From Propionibacterium sp. (GTDB taxonomy: Bacteria > Actinomycetota > Actinomycetes > Propionibacteriales > Propionibacteriaceae): DNA of 64,000 nt. A program made the translations under genes and the position numbers. The stretch lies in the NCBI GenBank assembly GCA_012517405.1, contig JAAYVB010000018.1:1-64000 (forward strand), read 5' to 3'. Shown here piece after piece: positions 1 to 10,689 of this stretch. Positions within the stretch are counted from its first letter, which is position 1; the number at the start of each line of letters is the position of its first letter. The notes beneath the pieces were generated by a model. That model searched no databases. It was given only the letters and a program-made list of their open reading frames with translations, and was not told the DNA's origin.

Positions 1-78
1 CATCCACCAACCCATCAAAAGACCACCAAAAACAACCCCAAAAAAAGAGCCGCCCCCAACAATCCCCATCAAGGCCAT
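1..78 (-). CDS. Possible start of a membrane protein gene, cut by the window edge
   Basis: Reading leftward from an ATG at 78 there are 26 open codons to base 1, encoding a strongly hydrophobic glycine/phenylalanine/valine-rich segment (MALMGIVGGG then SFFGVVFGG) that would suit a first membrane helix. Codons are T-rich (TTT, GTT, GGT), unlike the GC-rich third positions of all neighbours. In the same frame upstream, past a TGA-TAA pair, a 32-codon ORF (about 180 to 85) ends in another aromatic/glycine stretch, so this may instead be decayed sequence. No family is recognised. Confidence 0.3.
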   Translation of the reverse strand, partial: MALMGIVGGGSFFGVVFGGLLMGWWM

Positions 79-439
79 CTTCACTTATCAACCACCCCAG
101 AAGAACCAAAACCCTCCCGAAGCGACCCGACCAACTATAGCCCCCTTATCGGTAAGAGTCAAACCAGAAGTCCGACTCCCACGCATCCCCGAGCCCCAAC
201 CAGACGCACCCACGAAAGGAAACGTCAAGCCTCGCCTCAGCGACACAAGCTATTGAATTGACCGACCCTCATCAACACGACAGCCACCCAGAAAAGGACT
301 AAACGCCCTAGTCAGAACCCGAAAGCCCGACCTTTCTCGGTAACCGCCCCCCTCAGAAGGCTTCGCCAACATTACACACCAATCGCAAGGCATGCAAATC
401 GGGGGGCTGTGGAAGCCCTGAGACCAGGAGATCTCCTTG
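79..439. other. Strand-skewed stretch without a recognisable gene
   Basis: This stretch downstream of xerD is rich in A and C on the plus strand and very poor in G and T up to about 370, a marked departure from the rest of the window. No ORF of credible coding quality, tRNA or terminator was found. The normal composition resumes at the 3' end of xerD. Confidence 0.5.
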
Positions 440-1357
440 TCAGGCCCGGGCTCGGGGATGCGCCGATCGGTAGACCTCGCGCAGATGCTCGACCGTCACC
501 TCGGTGTAGATCTGAGTGGTGGTCACTGAGGCGTGCCCGAGCAGTTCCTGAACAACCCGCACATCGGCGCCACCATCGAGCAGGTGGGTCGCGAAGCTGT
601 GCCGCAGACTGTGCGGCGACACCTCGGTCGTGATCCCGGCGTGTTGGGCGCAGCTGCGGATAATCCCCCAAGCGCTCTGCCGCGATAGCCGGCTCCCGCG
701 GGTATTGACGAATAGTGCGGGACTCGTGCGTCCGGCCTTGGCGATTATGGCGGGGCGTCCGCGCACCAGCCAGGCCTCCAGCGCGCGGCGCGCATAGCTA
801 CCGAGTGGCACGATCCGCTCCTTGTTGCCCTTGCCGATCAGCCGCAACCCGAGCTCGGGATCGTCCAGCAGGCGAGTCACGTCGTCCACATCGAGATCGG
901 TGGCCTCACTGATGCGCGCTCCGGTTCCGTAGAGCAGTTCGAGCAGGGCGGCGTCACGCAGCCCGACTGGTGTCGTGCGATCGACCGCGTCCAGCAATTG
1001 CTGCACCTCACCGATCGACAGTGCCTTGGGCAGCCGCTTGCCGATGCCGGGCGGGCTCACGTCGGCGGCGGGGCTGTCGGGGGTCAGCGACTCGGCGGCC
1101 GCGAACGCATGCAAGGCCCGCACTGCGACGATCATCCGCGCGATGCTCGACGTCGCCAGCGCGGGATGCTCGGCGTCCCCCGAAGCCAGGCTCATCTGAT
1201 AGGCCTCGATATCGGAAGAATGAACGTCAGCGATGTCGTCGATGCCTTGCTGCGTCAGCCAGGCCGCGTAGCGGGCCAGATCGCGCCGATAGGCGGCGAC
1301 CGTATTGCGTGCGAGTCCTCTTTCGACCACCAGATGATCGAGATAGCCCTTCACCAC
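440..1357 (-). CDS. xerD: Tyrosine site-specific recombinase XerD
   Basis: XerD, with XerC, resolves chromosome dimers at dif. The protein has an N-terminal SAM-like core-binding domain (roughly residues 1-90, [15 protein letters not shown] then [10 protein letters not shown]) and a C-terminal catalytic domain. All catalytic residues are visible: Arg in GTGARISE, Lys in GKGNKER, His and Arg in [12 protein letters not shown], His in LLGHAS and the nucleophilic Tyr in TQIYTEV. The frame stays open far upstream into the NUDIX gene, but that part is a shadow. A GTG at 1357 gives 305 aa, the usual XerD length, although no strong ribosome site marks it. The order pyrG, NUDIX, xerD is also found in M. 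tuberculosis. XerC is the alternative, but context favours XerD. Confidence 0.92.
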   Translation of the reverse strand: MVKGYLDHLVVERGLARNTVAAYRRDLARYAAWLTQQGIDDIADVHSSDIEAYQMSLASGDAEHPALATSSIARMIVAVRALHAFAAAESLTPDSPAADVSPPGIGKRLPKALSIGEVQQLLDAVDRTTPVGLRDAALLELLYGTGARISEATDLDVDDVTRLLDDPELGLRLIGKGNKERIVPLGSYARRALEAWLVRGRPAIIAKAGRTSPALFVNTRGSRLSRQSAWGIIRSCAQHAGITTEVSPHSLRHSFATHLLDGGADVRVVQELLGHASVTTTQIYTEVTVEHLREVYRSAHPRARA

Positions 1358-1388
1358 GCGCTGCAGCCGGGAGGACGAGGGATACCCG

Positions 1389-2051
1389 TCAGTTGAACTC
1401 GCGATCGCGTTGCTCCTTCGCCCTGCGGGCAGGCCAGTCGGCGTCGGCCGGCCGCAGCTGGTCGAGGCGTCCCTGCTCGACAGCCAAGGCCAGTGCCAAG
1501 GTGCCGGCCACCATCGTGGGGCTCTGGACCTCACCCCGGTAGATGAGCTCGACCAGATGCTCCAGCGGCAGCCAGTACAGGCACATATCGGCCTCTTCAC
1601 CGTCGACGACAAAGCCATCCGGACGCTCGGTCGGGCTCAGGTCGCGTGCCAGAAAGATCCGGATCGACTCCTGCAACCCGCCGGGCGAGGTGAAGATATC
1701 CACCAGGGTCCGCCAATCCGACGCGGCCAGCCGGGCCTCTTCCGCCAATTCCCGGCGAGCCGCCGAGACGCCGGATTCACCGGCATGGTCGAGGATGCCG
1801 GCGGGCGGCTCTACCAGGCGATAGCCCACCGGGTGGCGATACTGATGGACGACCGCGAGCCGGCCCTGGTCGTCCATGGCCATCACGGCGACCGCCCCGG
1901 GGTGTTCCACCCACTGCCGGACGATCTGTTCACCGCTCGGGGTGAGGACGCGGTCCTCCACGAAATCCTGGACCCGTCCGGTCGCCTTGACCTGGCGATC
2001 GAGCACAGGCCAATCCTCGGGCCGGTCAACCACCCCAGCAAGATCGTCCAC
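1389..2051 (-). CDS. NUDIX ADP-ribose pyrophosphatase
   Basis: Predicted to hydrolyse ADP-ribose to AMP and ribose-5-phosphate. The NUDIX helix (GILDHAGE, then RRELAEE, roughly residues 90-115) carries one extra residue between the glycine and the first glutamate, as in the mycobacterial Rv1700-type enzymes. The start is a GTG with a good AGGAGG site 7 bases upstream. It lies 11 bp after pyrG and runs into xerD, so the three genes probably form one transcript. At 220 aa it has the normal family length. Confidence 0.88.
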   Translation of the reverse strand: MDDLAGVVDRPEDWPVLDRQVKATGRVQDFVEDRVLTPSGEQIVRQWVEHPGAVAVMAMDDQGRLAVVHQYRHPVGYRLVEPPAGILDHAGESGVSAARRELAEEARLAASDWRTLVDIFTSPGGLQESIRIFLARDLSPTERPDGFVVDGEEADMCLYWLPLEHLVELIYRGEVQSPTMVAGTLALALAVEQGRLDQLRPADADWPARRAKEQRDREFN

Positions 2052-2062
2052 GGTGCGTCCTC

Positions 2063-3721
<1,659 letters not shown>

Positions 3722-3831
3722 TCAGCCTACAGTGACACAGCCGACAATTCATGTCGGGCGTGTTACGTCTTCGGCGCGCTGCGTGCCCTTCAGGCATCTG
3801 AATCCGCTGGCGGCCGTGCTGGAATGGAGGT

Positions 3832-4884
3832 ATGAGCCTGCCACTCGATCTGCCCATCGATCCGATGCTCGCCAGCGCGGTCGACCGGATTCCGGATGGT
3901 CCCGGATTCGCGCACGAGCCCAAGTGGGACGGCTTCCGCTGCATCATCAGCCGGGATGGGGACCGGATCGCCCTGGACGGGCGCGGCAAGAAGCCGCTGA
4001 CCCCGTATTTCCCGGAGGTCGTCTCCGCGCTGTCGAGCTGGCTGCCCGATGGCGCGATTCTGGACGCCGAGTTGATCGTGCGCGCGGGTCAGCCGGGCGC
4101 GCAGCATCTGGACTGGGATGCCCTGAGCGCCCGGATTCATCCGGCCGCCTCCCGGATTGCGCTGCTGAGTGAGCAGACGCCGGCCGAGTTGGTCTGCTTC
4201 GATGTCTTGGCCCTTGACGGCGCCGATCTGACCGGGCTGATCTGGGACGAGCGGCGCGACCGGCTGGAATCGGTTTTCGCGTCGGCTGCCGACCGGCATC
4301 GTGGGGCCCACCTGAGCGCGGTGATGCTGGACCTCGCCGAGGCCCAGCGGGCATTCGAACGCTTCGAGGGGGCCGGGCTGGACGGCGTGGTGTCGAAACC
4401 GCGGGACTCGCTCTACCTGCCGGGCAAGCGCGGCTGGAAGAAGACCAAGCACTCTCGTACCGCCGAGGCGGTGGTGATCGGATATCGCATCCACAAGAGC
4501 GGGCACGGCGTCGGATCGCTATTGCTGGGCATGTACGACGAGTCGGGAACGTTGGTTCCGGTTGGCGGTATCGGGGCCTTTTCGGATGCGATGCGCGAAC
4601 GACTGATCGACGAGCTCGATCCCCTGGTGCTGCGCGATGCCGAGGGTGCGGCGGTGATGCTCGACAAGCCGCGATCGCGGTTCTCGAAGGCAGATGCTGT
4701 GCAGTCGATGGCGTTGCGACCCGAACTGGTCGTCGAGGTGGCGTTCGATCAGCTTCAGGGGGCCCGATTCAGGCACGCCGTGAGCCTGCTGCGTTTCCGT
4801 CCGGACCGGGATGCCCGCAGCTGCCTGCTCGATCAGGTCGAGCGGGCGCCGTCGTATGACCTTGCACGGGTGCTGGCCGACTGA
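3832..4884 (+). CDS. ligC: ATP-dependent DNA ligase, LigC type
   Basis: Seals nicks using ATP through a covalent lysyl-AMP intermediate. The nucleotidyltransferase domain begins near residue 1; motif I is EPKWDGFR with the catalytic lysine near residue 31. Motif IV (GLDGVVSKP) and motif V (GWKKTKHSRTAE) lie around residues 185-212. The OB-fold follows to residue 350 (QGARFRHAVSLLRFRPD). There is no LigD-style polymerase or phosphoesterase domain, which matches mycobacterial LigC, an accessory ligase used in excision repair and end joining. A GGAGG site precedes the ATG. No Ku gene is present nearby. Confidence 0.9.
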   Translation: MSLPLDLPIDPMLASAVDRIPDGPGFAHEPKWDGFRCIISRDGDRIALDGRGKKPLTPYFPEVVSALSSWLPDGAILDAELIVRAGQPGAQHLDWDALSARIHPAASRIALLSEQTPAELVCFDVLALDGADLTGLIWDERRDRLESVFASAADRHRGAHLSAVMLDLAEAQRAFERFEGAGLDGVVSKPRDSLYLPGKRGWKKTKHSRTAEAVVIGYRIHKSGHGVGSLLLGMYDESGTLVPVGGIGAFSDAMRERLIDELDPLVLRDAEGAAVMLDKPRSRFSKADAVQSMALRPELVVEVAFDQLQGARFRHAVSLLRFRPDRDARSCLLDQVERAPSYDLARVLAD

Positions 4885-4929
4885 TCCAATGCGCCGGTCT
4901 GCTCGGCGCGGGCAGGCGTCCCCGCTGGG

Positions 4930-5265
4930 CTAGCTGCGCTGACGGCGATGGTGCGGCGGAACGGCATAGAGCGCATGTTCGCTGAGCTGCAGGGCGCTGG
5001 TGACCAGCTGGGCCAGGTGCTCGTCCGGTTGCGTGTAGTAACTCGTCACGCCGTCTTTGCGGACCTTGACCAGGCCGGCGCCACGCAGCTTGGCCAGATG
5101 CTGCGAGACCGCCGGAACCGGGCGGCCGAGGCTCTCGGCGATGGCGGTCACCGACATCTCCTCGACTGCGATCATCGCGAGTATCGCCAATCGGGTGCGA
5201 TCACCGAGCAGGCGCAGGATTGCCGCGGCATGGTCGAGTTCAGGGTCCTTCGGCGGTGTCTGCAC
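4930..5265 (-). CDS. ArsR/SmtB-family metal-responsive repressor
   Basis: A 111-aa winged-helix repressor (LLGDRTRLAILAMI, recognition helix around PAVSQHLAKLRGAGLV). The start is a GTG at 5265 with a perfect GGAGG six bases upstream, overlapping the end of the MFS gene by 26 bp, so the two are co-translated. There are no cysteines. The last helix carries Asp-x-His, a later His 16 residues on, and a C-terminal PPHH, resembling the alpha-5 zinc/nickel site of CzrA and NmtR, but one of the usual four histidines is a leucine. It probably represses the MFS-arsR operon through the inverted repeat at 6524-6549. The metal is inferred only. Confidence 0.85.
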   Translation of the reverse strand: MQTPPKDPELDHAAAILRLLGDRTRLAILAMIAVEEMSVTAIAESLGRPVPAVSQHLAKLRGAGLVKVRKDGVTSYYTQPDEHLAQLVTSALQLSEHALYAVPPHHRRQRS

Positions 5266-6505
5266 GTATGACCTCCAACATTCGCAGCTGTGGTTCGGCT
5301 CTCCACAGCAGGCTAGCCAATACCGCGGCTGCCGCCGCAAGACCCGCCAGGACGAACGCGGTGGCGGGCAGGCCGGCCAGCCCGAGCACCCCAGCGAGTG
5401 GGTAGCTGATCAGCCAGCAGGCGTGCGAGAGGGAGAACTGTGCCGCGAAGGCGGCCGAGAGCTCGTCGGATGGTGTTTCGCGGCGGATGATGCGTCCGAT
5501 CGGGGTTTCCACAGCTGACCAGGCCAGCCCCATCACGAACCACACGACGGCCAGCACGCCGACCTGCGTCGGCCCTGCCGAGATCAACAAGACAATCCCG
5601 GCCAAGGCAGTGAGCGCGGCCAGGACGCCGGCGGCGGGCAACATGATGGTGCGTTCGTCAACGGTGCGGAGCACCCGCGGTATCGCCAGTGCAGCCGTCA
5701 TGGAGCCCGCGCCGCTCACGGCCAGGAAGACCGCCACCATCGACTCGTCCAGCCCCAGCTGCGACCGCACGACCACCACCGTCTGGACGAGCACGAGCGA
5801 CATGGCGGCAGCAGTCACAAAGTTGAGCGCCAGGATGGGGCGCAGGCCGGGCCGGTGGATGAAGTGCAGGATGCCGGCTCGGGCCCGGATACCGAACGGC
5901 AACTGCGGCCCATCGTCCGCGCAGGTCAGGCCGAGCGACTTCGGCAGCGCCGTCGACAAGACCAGCATCGCCGAACCCGCGAACCCCACGGCGGTACCGA
6001 AAAACAGGGTGTTCGAGTGGACGACGAGCAGCAGCAGTGCCGCCAGCATCGGCGAGACGATGGATTCGAGATCATAGGCAAGCCGGGACAGCGAGAGCGC
6101 CTGTGTGTAGTCGTCCTCTTCGGGCAAGACGAGCGGGATCACCGACTGGAAGGTCGGGGTGAATGTTGCTGATGCAGACTGCAGCACGAAGACCAGCATG
6201 AAGATCTGCCAGGCCTGATCCGCGAACGGCAGCCACAGGGCCACGACCAGACGCAGCACGTCCGAGGCCACAAGCACCGTGCGGCGTGGCAGCCGCACCA
6301 GTGCCGCACTCGTCAACGGAGCGACGAACACATAGGCGATCATCTTCACCGTGAAGATGCCGCCCAGCACGAGACTCGCGTGTCCGCCCGCGACATCGTA
6401 GGCGAGCAGGCCCAGCGCGATCGTGGCCAGACCCGTGCCGAGCAGCGCCACGATCTGGGCAGTGAAAAGGCGCCGGTAGGTCTGATTCCGCAAGACGCGC
6501 AGCAT
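5240..6505 (-). CDS. MFS efflux transporter paired with an ArsR repressor
   Basis: A 421-aa major facilitator protein with about 12 hydrophobic segments; typical features are RLFTAQIVALLGTGLATIALG in helix 1 and the basic LPRRTVL loop between helices 2 and 3. The ATG at 6505 is preferred because the next upstream in-frame ATG (6544) falls inside the inverted-repeat operator. The downstream ArsR overlaps its end, as in metal or drug efflux operons such as nreB-type systems. The substrate cannot be read from the sequence. Nickel, cobalt or zinc are possible if the ArsR is an alpha-5 sensor. Confidence 0.85.
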   Translation of the reverse strand: MLRVLRNQTYRRLFTAQIVALLGTGLATIALGLLAYDVAGGHASLVLGGIFTVKMIAYVFVAPLTSAALVRLPRRTVLVASDVLRLVVALWLPFADQAWQIFMLVFVLQSASATFTPTFQSVIPLVLPEEDDYTQALSLSRLAYDLESIVSPMLAALLLLVVHSNTLFFGTAVGFAGSAMLVLSTALPKSLGLTCADDGPQLPFGIRARAGILHFIHRPGLRPILALNFVTAAAMSLVLVQTVVVVRSQLGLDESMVAVFLAVSGAGSMTAALAIPRVLRTVDERTIMLPAAGVLAALTALAGIVLLISAGPTQVGVLAVVWFVMGLAWSAVETPIGRIIRRETPSDELSAAFAAQFSLSHACWLISYPLAGVLGLAGLPATAFVLAGLAAAAAVLASLLWRAEPQLRMLEVIRADTAEGP

Positions 6506-6523
6506 GGCGCCATTATCGAACAA

Positions 6524-6549
6524 CTTGCATAATTGCGCAACCATGCAAG
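6524..6549. promoter_or_regulatory. Inverted-repeat operator upstream of the MFS-arsR operon
   Basis: CTTGCAT (6524-6530) and ATGCAAG (6543-6549) form a perfect inverted repeat, and an inner palindrome TTGCGCAA sits at 6533-6540. The site is 19 bp upstream of the MFS start codon. Size and symmetry suit an ArsR/SmtB dimer, so autoregulation by the operon's own repressor is inferred. Confidence 0.65.
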
Positions 6550-6599
6550 CTCGGGATTTCTCGGCTTGGCCCGCCCCGCGGCTGCCGATTGGCCCAGCG

Positions 6600-8756
6600 C
6601 TACGAGGGACGGTATTCGTACCAGGTTCCGCTCCTGCGGCCGTGACGGCGATCGGAGGCTTCACGCAGTCGCGGAACCCGGGAGTAGACCTGCCAGGCCG
6701 GCACCTGCTGCACCACGGGCGGCCATTCGACGCTCGCTCCTGCGGGAGCCGGACCGTGCCATGGCACGGCCACCGCAAGCACCGCGGCGGCGGAATCGAA
6801 TGCCGCGTCCTGCACGTCGTCCAGGTCGACCTGCGGGCACTCGTCCGCGCGACGCTCGGGCAAGGGGGCCTTATCGGCAGAGATGACCCCCTCGATCCTG
6901 GCGGCGGAGACCTGCTGGGCGGCGAGTTCGGCGTACAGCCCGCCGGCGGCCATCAACTCCGCGTGGGTGCCACGTTCCACGATCCGCCCGGCGTCGATCA
7001 CATAGATGAGGTCCGAGTCCACGATCGTCGAGAGCCGGTGTGCGACAGTGATCGTCGTGCGTCCGTGCGCGAGCTGGTCGATAGCCTCCTGGACCACACG
7101 TTCGGACACCGTATCCAAGGCGGAGGTGGCCTCGTCCAGCAGCAAGACGGGTGGGTCCTTGAGCAGCACCCGAGCGATCGCGATTCGCTGTTTCTCACCA
7201 CCGGACAGCCGGTAGCCGCGCTCACCCACCACGGTGTCGTAGCCGTCCTCGAAACCGGCGATGATGTGATGGATGTTCGCGGCGGTGCAGACCTCGACGA
7301 GCTCTTCGTCGGTCGCATCCGGCTTGGCGTACCGCAGATTCTCGGCGATGGTCGCGTGGAACAGGTAGGTCTCCTGGGTCACGATGCCGACATCGTCGAT
7401 GATCGAGCCTGCGCTGAGGGTGCGCACGTCGGCACCTGCGAAGCGGACGACGCCCGACGAGGCCTGGTACAGCCGCGGCGCCAGATACAAGATGGTGGAC
7501 TTTCCCGAGCCGGACGGCCCCACCAAGGCGACATGCTGTCCGGGCTCGACGGTGAAGCTGACATGATCCAGGGTCGGGCGGGTGTCCAGCGCCGCATCCG
7601 GGTAGCGGAAGACCACATCGTCGAACTCGATGCGACCCCGTGGCCCAGGCGCCTGGGCCACGTCGAGCGGATCCGGGATGTCGCGAACCGCCGGCACCAG
7701 GTCGAGGTATTCGAAGATGCGGGCGAACAGCGCCCTGGAGGTCTGCAGGTCCAACGCCACGCGCATGAGGCCGACCAGCGGGTTCAGCAGACGAGCCTGA
7801 ACATTGGTGAACGCCACGATGGCACCGGCGGTGATGCCGACATCGCCGCCGACGATGAGCCAGCCCGCGACCACATAGATGACCGCCGGGACCGACGACA
7901 TGAGCACCTGCACGACCGCGAAGAAACCCTGCCCGCTCATGGCACGCCTGACCTGGAGGCGTACCTGGTTGGTGTTCTCCGCGCGGTAGCGCTCCGACTC
8001 CGCCCGCTGCCGGTTGAACGACTTGGCCAGCAGAATCCCGGAGACCGACAGTGTCTCCTGCGTGATAGAGGTGAGCTCCGACAGCGACTCCTGGGTCTGC
8101 CCGGCGATCCGGGCGCGGACCATGCCCACCCGACGCTGGACGAGGACCAGGATCGGCATCACGATCACCGAGACGATGGTCAGGCGCCAGTCGATGAGAA
8201 TCATTGCGACCAACGAGGCGATCACGGTGACGGCGTTGCCGAGGATCGAGGTGAGCGTCGAGGTGAGCACTCCGGACACTCCGCCCACGTCGTTTTGCAG
8301 ACGGGACTGGATGACTCCGGTCTTGGTGCGGGTGAAGAAGGCCAGCTCCATGGCCTGCAGATGCTCGAACAGTCGCACCCGTAGGTCGCCGGTGACCGAG
8401 TTGCCGACCGTCGAGGTCAGCCAGGTCTGGACCACGTTCAGCGCGGCCGACAGCAGATACAGCCCGACCATGCCCACCACCAGCCGGATCAGCAGCGACA
8501 TCGACGCGTCGCCGTCGACCGGGAACAGCGCCTGATCGAAGATCCGCTTGACCAGCAGCGGCGGGATCACGCCCAGCGCGGCAGAGACGACCACGATCAA
8601 GCAGGTCGCGACGATCTTCGCCTTGTACGGGGCGAAGAGCTTGAGCACACGCCCACCCAGATTCTCGATCTGTGGGGCTTGTGCGTTGAGTGCGCGTTGG
8701 GCGTGCTCGTCGATGCCGCGCATACCCCCGCCGCGACCCATTCCTGGCATGCTCAT
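6600..8756 (-). CDS. ABC exporter, fused membrane and ATPase domains
   Basis: A half-transporter of the multidrug/lipid exporter type. Six membrane helices occupy about residues 45-330, followed by a nucleotide-binding domain with Walker A (GPSGSGKST), Q-loop (VTQETYLF), signature LSGGEKQR, Walker B (PPVLLLDEATSALD) and H-loop (VAHRLS). The ATG at 8756 gives 718 aa. The NBD ends near residue 610. The remaining roughly 100 residues, ending in RSGTWYEYRPS, are proline- and arginine-rich, match nothing I recognise and make the protein longer than usual. The partner is unknown; it probably works as a homodimer. Confidence 0.9.
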   Translation of the reverse strand: MSMPGMGRGGGMRGIDEHAQRALNAQAPQIENLGGRVLKLFAPYKAKIVATCLIVVVSAALGVIPPLLVKRIFDQALFPVDGDASMSLLIRLVVGMVGLYLLSAALNVVQTWLTSTVGNSVTGDLRVRLFEHLQAMELAFFTRTKTGVIQSRLQNDVGGVSGVLTSTLTSILGNAVTVIASLVAMILIDWRLTIVSVIVMPILVLVQRRVGMVRARIAGQTQESLSELTSITQETLSVSGILLAKSFNRQRAESERYRAENTNQVRLQVRRAMSGQGFFAVVQVLMSSVPAVIYVVAGWLIVGGDVGITAGAIVAFTNVQARLLNPLVGLMRVALDLQTSRALFARIFEYLDLVPAVRDIPDPLDVAQAPGPRGRIEFDDVVFRYPDAALDTRPTLDHVSFTVEPGQHVALVGPSGSGKSTILYLAPRLYQASSGVVRFAGADVRTLSAGSIIDDVGIVTQETYLFHATIAENLRYAKPDATDEELVEVCTAANIHHIIAGFEDGYDTVVGERGYRLSGGEKQRIAIARVLLKDPPVLLLDEATSALDTVSERVVQEAIDQLAHGRTTITVAHRLSTIVDSDLIYVIDAGRIVERGTHAELMAAGGLYAELAAQQVSAARIEGVISADKAPLPERRADECPQVDLDDVQDAAFDSAAAVLAVAVPWHGPAPAGASVEWPPVVQQVPAWQVYSRVPRLREASDRRHGRRSGTWYEYRPS

Positions 8757-8851
8757 GGGCCAGATGATAAGCCGCCGGCGAGCGACAGGGCGCTCGTTGA
8801 AGCTGAACACCTGGTCGGGCGATCGGGCTCAGTGGGATATGTCGGCATTCC

Positions 8852-9397
8852 TCACCAGGGCAAGCCGACGCCGGCTAGGAAGATCGCCGCGGACAGCAGC
8901 ACGAACACCAGCAGTGAGGTGCCCATCAGGGGGCCGACCAGACGGCTGGTAGGCCCACCGTCGGACTTCAGGCTGGGTCTCACCGCGATGAGGGCGACGA
9001 GTTGCACCGCACCCAATACGGTCAGCGACCAGTCACCGAGCAGGAAAGCGAGCCCAATGAAGTGGACTGCGACAATCGCTGCGACCCACCAGGCCATCCA
9101 GCGGCTCTGCTGCCTGCGCCACAGCACGAGGCAGCCGGCGCCGGCCACGGCGACTTCGAGCAGGACCAGGATGCCGAACAGCCCGTACCGGCCCTCCAAT
9201 GCGGACCCTTCGTCCCAGCGTGTGAAGACTCCGTAACCGAACAGCCCGGCCAGTACCACTCCCAGGGCCGACCCGACGCCGAGGCGCCAGCGCCAACGCT
9301 GCGGTGGGTCCTCCTGCCCCCAACCGAACCAGACCATCGTCATCAGACCGAACCAGGCGATGGTGAAGGCGTGGTCGCGTGCGAACTCGGTGAACAT
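8852..9397 (-). CDS. Small integral membrane protein of unknown function
   Basis: A 181-aa protein with five or six hydrophobic segments, starting with an amphipathic MFTEFARDHAFTIAWFGL. An AGGAG site 7 bases before the ATG supports the start. The second half (FLLGDWSLTVLGAVQLVALIAV) is also membrane-embedded. No catalytic motif is seen. It stands alone between the ABC exporter and ychF. Confidence 0.75.
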   Translation of the reverse strand: MFTEFARDHAFTIAWFGLMTMVWFGWGQEDPPQRWRWRLGVGSALGVVLAGLFGYGVFTRWDEGSALEGRYGLFGILVLLEVAVAGAGCLVLWRRQQSRWMAWWVAAIVAVHFIGLAFLLGDWSLTVLGAVQLVALIAVRPSLKSDGGPTSRLVGPLMGTSLLVFVLLSAAIFLAGVGLPW

Positions 9398-9491
9398 GGG
9401 TCTGCTCCTGTGTCGCCGGAGGCTGCTCTAGCTACCCATTGAACCCGAGCCCAGGGGTGACTAACTCATCCAAGGCGTTGAATCGCCGGTT

Positions 9492-10565
9492 TCAGACGTT
9501 GAAGCGGAACTCCACGATGTCGTTGGGTTCCATGACGTAGTCCTTGCCCTCCAGCCGCATCTTGCCGGCGGCCTTGACCGCGGCCTCGCTGCCGAGTGAA
9601 ACCAGATCGTTGTAGTCCATGATCTGGGCTTTGATGAAGCCCTTCTGGAAGTCGGTGTGGATGACGCCGGCCGCTTCGGGCGCGGTGGCACCCTGCTTGA
9701 TCGTCCAGGCCCGGGACTCCTTGGGTCCGGCGGTCAGGAAGCTTTGCAGGCCCAGGGTCTGATAGCCGACACGGGCCAACTGATCCAGCCCCGGCTCGCT
9801 GACCCCAGCGTCGGTCAGGAACTCCCGGGCCTCGTCCTCGTCCATCTCCACCAGTTCGGATTCGAACTTCGCATCGAGGAAGACCGCCTCGGCGGGAGCC
9901 ACGATCTCGGCGAGCCTCGCGCGCAGCGCCTCGTCCGCAAGTTGGTCCTGATCGAGATTGAAGACGTAGATGTAGGGCTTGGCGGTCAACAAGAACAGAT
10001 CGCGCAGCGGTTCGGGATCCAGCCCGGCCTGGAAGACACCCACCCCGGCGTTCAGCGACTCCTGGGCCGCGGCCCACGCCTCGTACTTCGGACGCGATTC
10101 CTTCTTGATCTTGGCCTCTTTCTCCAACCGGGGCAGCGCCTTCTCGAGGGTCTGCAGGTCGGCGAGGATCAGTTCGGTGCGGATCGTGTCGATATCGGAG
10201 GCCGGGTCGATGCGGCCGTCCACATGGGTGACATCTTCATCGGTGAAGACCCTGGTCACCTGGCAGATGGCATCTGCCTCGCGAATGTTGGCGAGGAAGG
10301 CATTGCCCATACCTTCACCTTGTGAAGCACCCTTCACGATGCCGGCGATATCGACGAAACTCACCGTGGCCGGGACCAGTCGCTCGGAGTTGTACATCTT
10401 GCCGAGCACCGCCAGCCGATCATCGGGAACTCCCACGACGCCGACGTTGGGTTCGATGGTCGCGAAGGGGTAGTTCGCGGCGAGAACGGTGTTGCGGGTC
10501 AACGCGTTGAACAGGGTGGATTTGCCCGCATTGGGCAGCCCGACGATTCCAATGGTAAGTGCCAC
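9492..10565 (-). CDS. ychF: Redox-regulated ATPase/GTPase YchF
   Basis: Universal Obg-family P-loop protein that associates with ribosomes and prefers ATP over GTP in characterised members. Walker A is GLPNAGKST at residues 8-16, the switch II region [20 protein letters not shown] follows near 70, and the specificity loop NLDQDQ lies near 200. A coiled-coil insertion occurs around 120-160 and the C-terminal TGS domain ends in [12 protein letters not shown]. At 357 aa it is slightly shorter than the E. coli protein (363). M. tuberculosis has it near ispH and xseA as here. Confidence 0.95.
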   Translation of the reverse strand: MALTIGIVGLPNAGKSTLFNALTRNTVLAANYPFATIEPNVGVVGVPDDRLAVLGKMYNSERLVPATVSFVDIAGIVKGASQGEGMGNAFLANIREADAICQVTRVFTDEDVTHVDGRIDPASDIDTIRTELILADLQTLEKALPRLEKEAKIKKESRPKYEAWAAAQESLNAGVGVFQAGLDPEPLRDLFLLTAKPYIYVFNLDQDQLADEALRARLAEIVAPAEAVFLDAKFESELVEMDEDEAREFLTDAGVSEPGLDQLARVGYQTLGLQSFLTAGPKESRAWTIKQGATAPEAAGVIHTDFQKGFIKAQIMDYNDLVSLGSEAAVKAAGKMRLEGKDYVMEPNDIVEFRFNV

Positions 10566-10689
10566 GTCGCACCAGCCTACTCAGGATGAGCGAGCGGGGT
10601 GGCATCGTCCGGTACCGCGGGCGTGACAGGATGGACGAAGGGCAAGCGGCCCCACGCGGTCCGGACGAACAGGCCAAGGAGGCAACAAG

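Noticed and set aside
1358-1618. N-terminal extension of xerD into the NUDIX gene
   Set aside because: The extra residues are Trp/Arg/Ser-rich shadow of the NUDIX frame, and XerD proteins begin near the GTG at 1357.
6504-8384. 626-codon open frame antisense to the ABC exporter
   Set aside because: Composition is His/Asp/Arg-rich shadow sequence; the exporter on the other strand has all ABC motifs.
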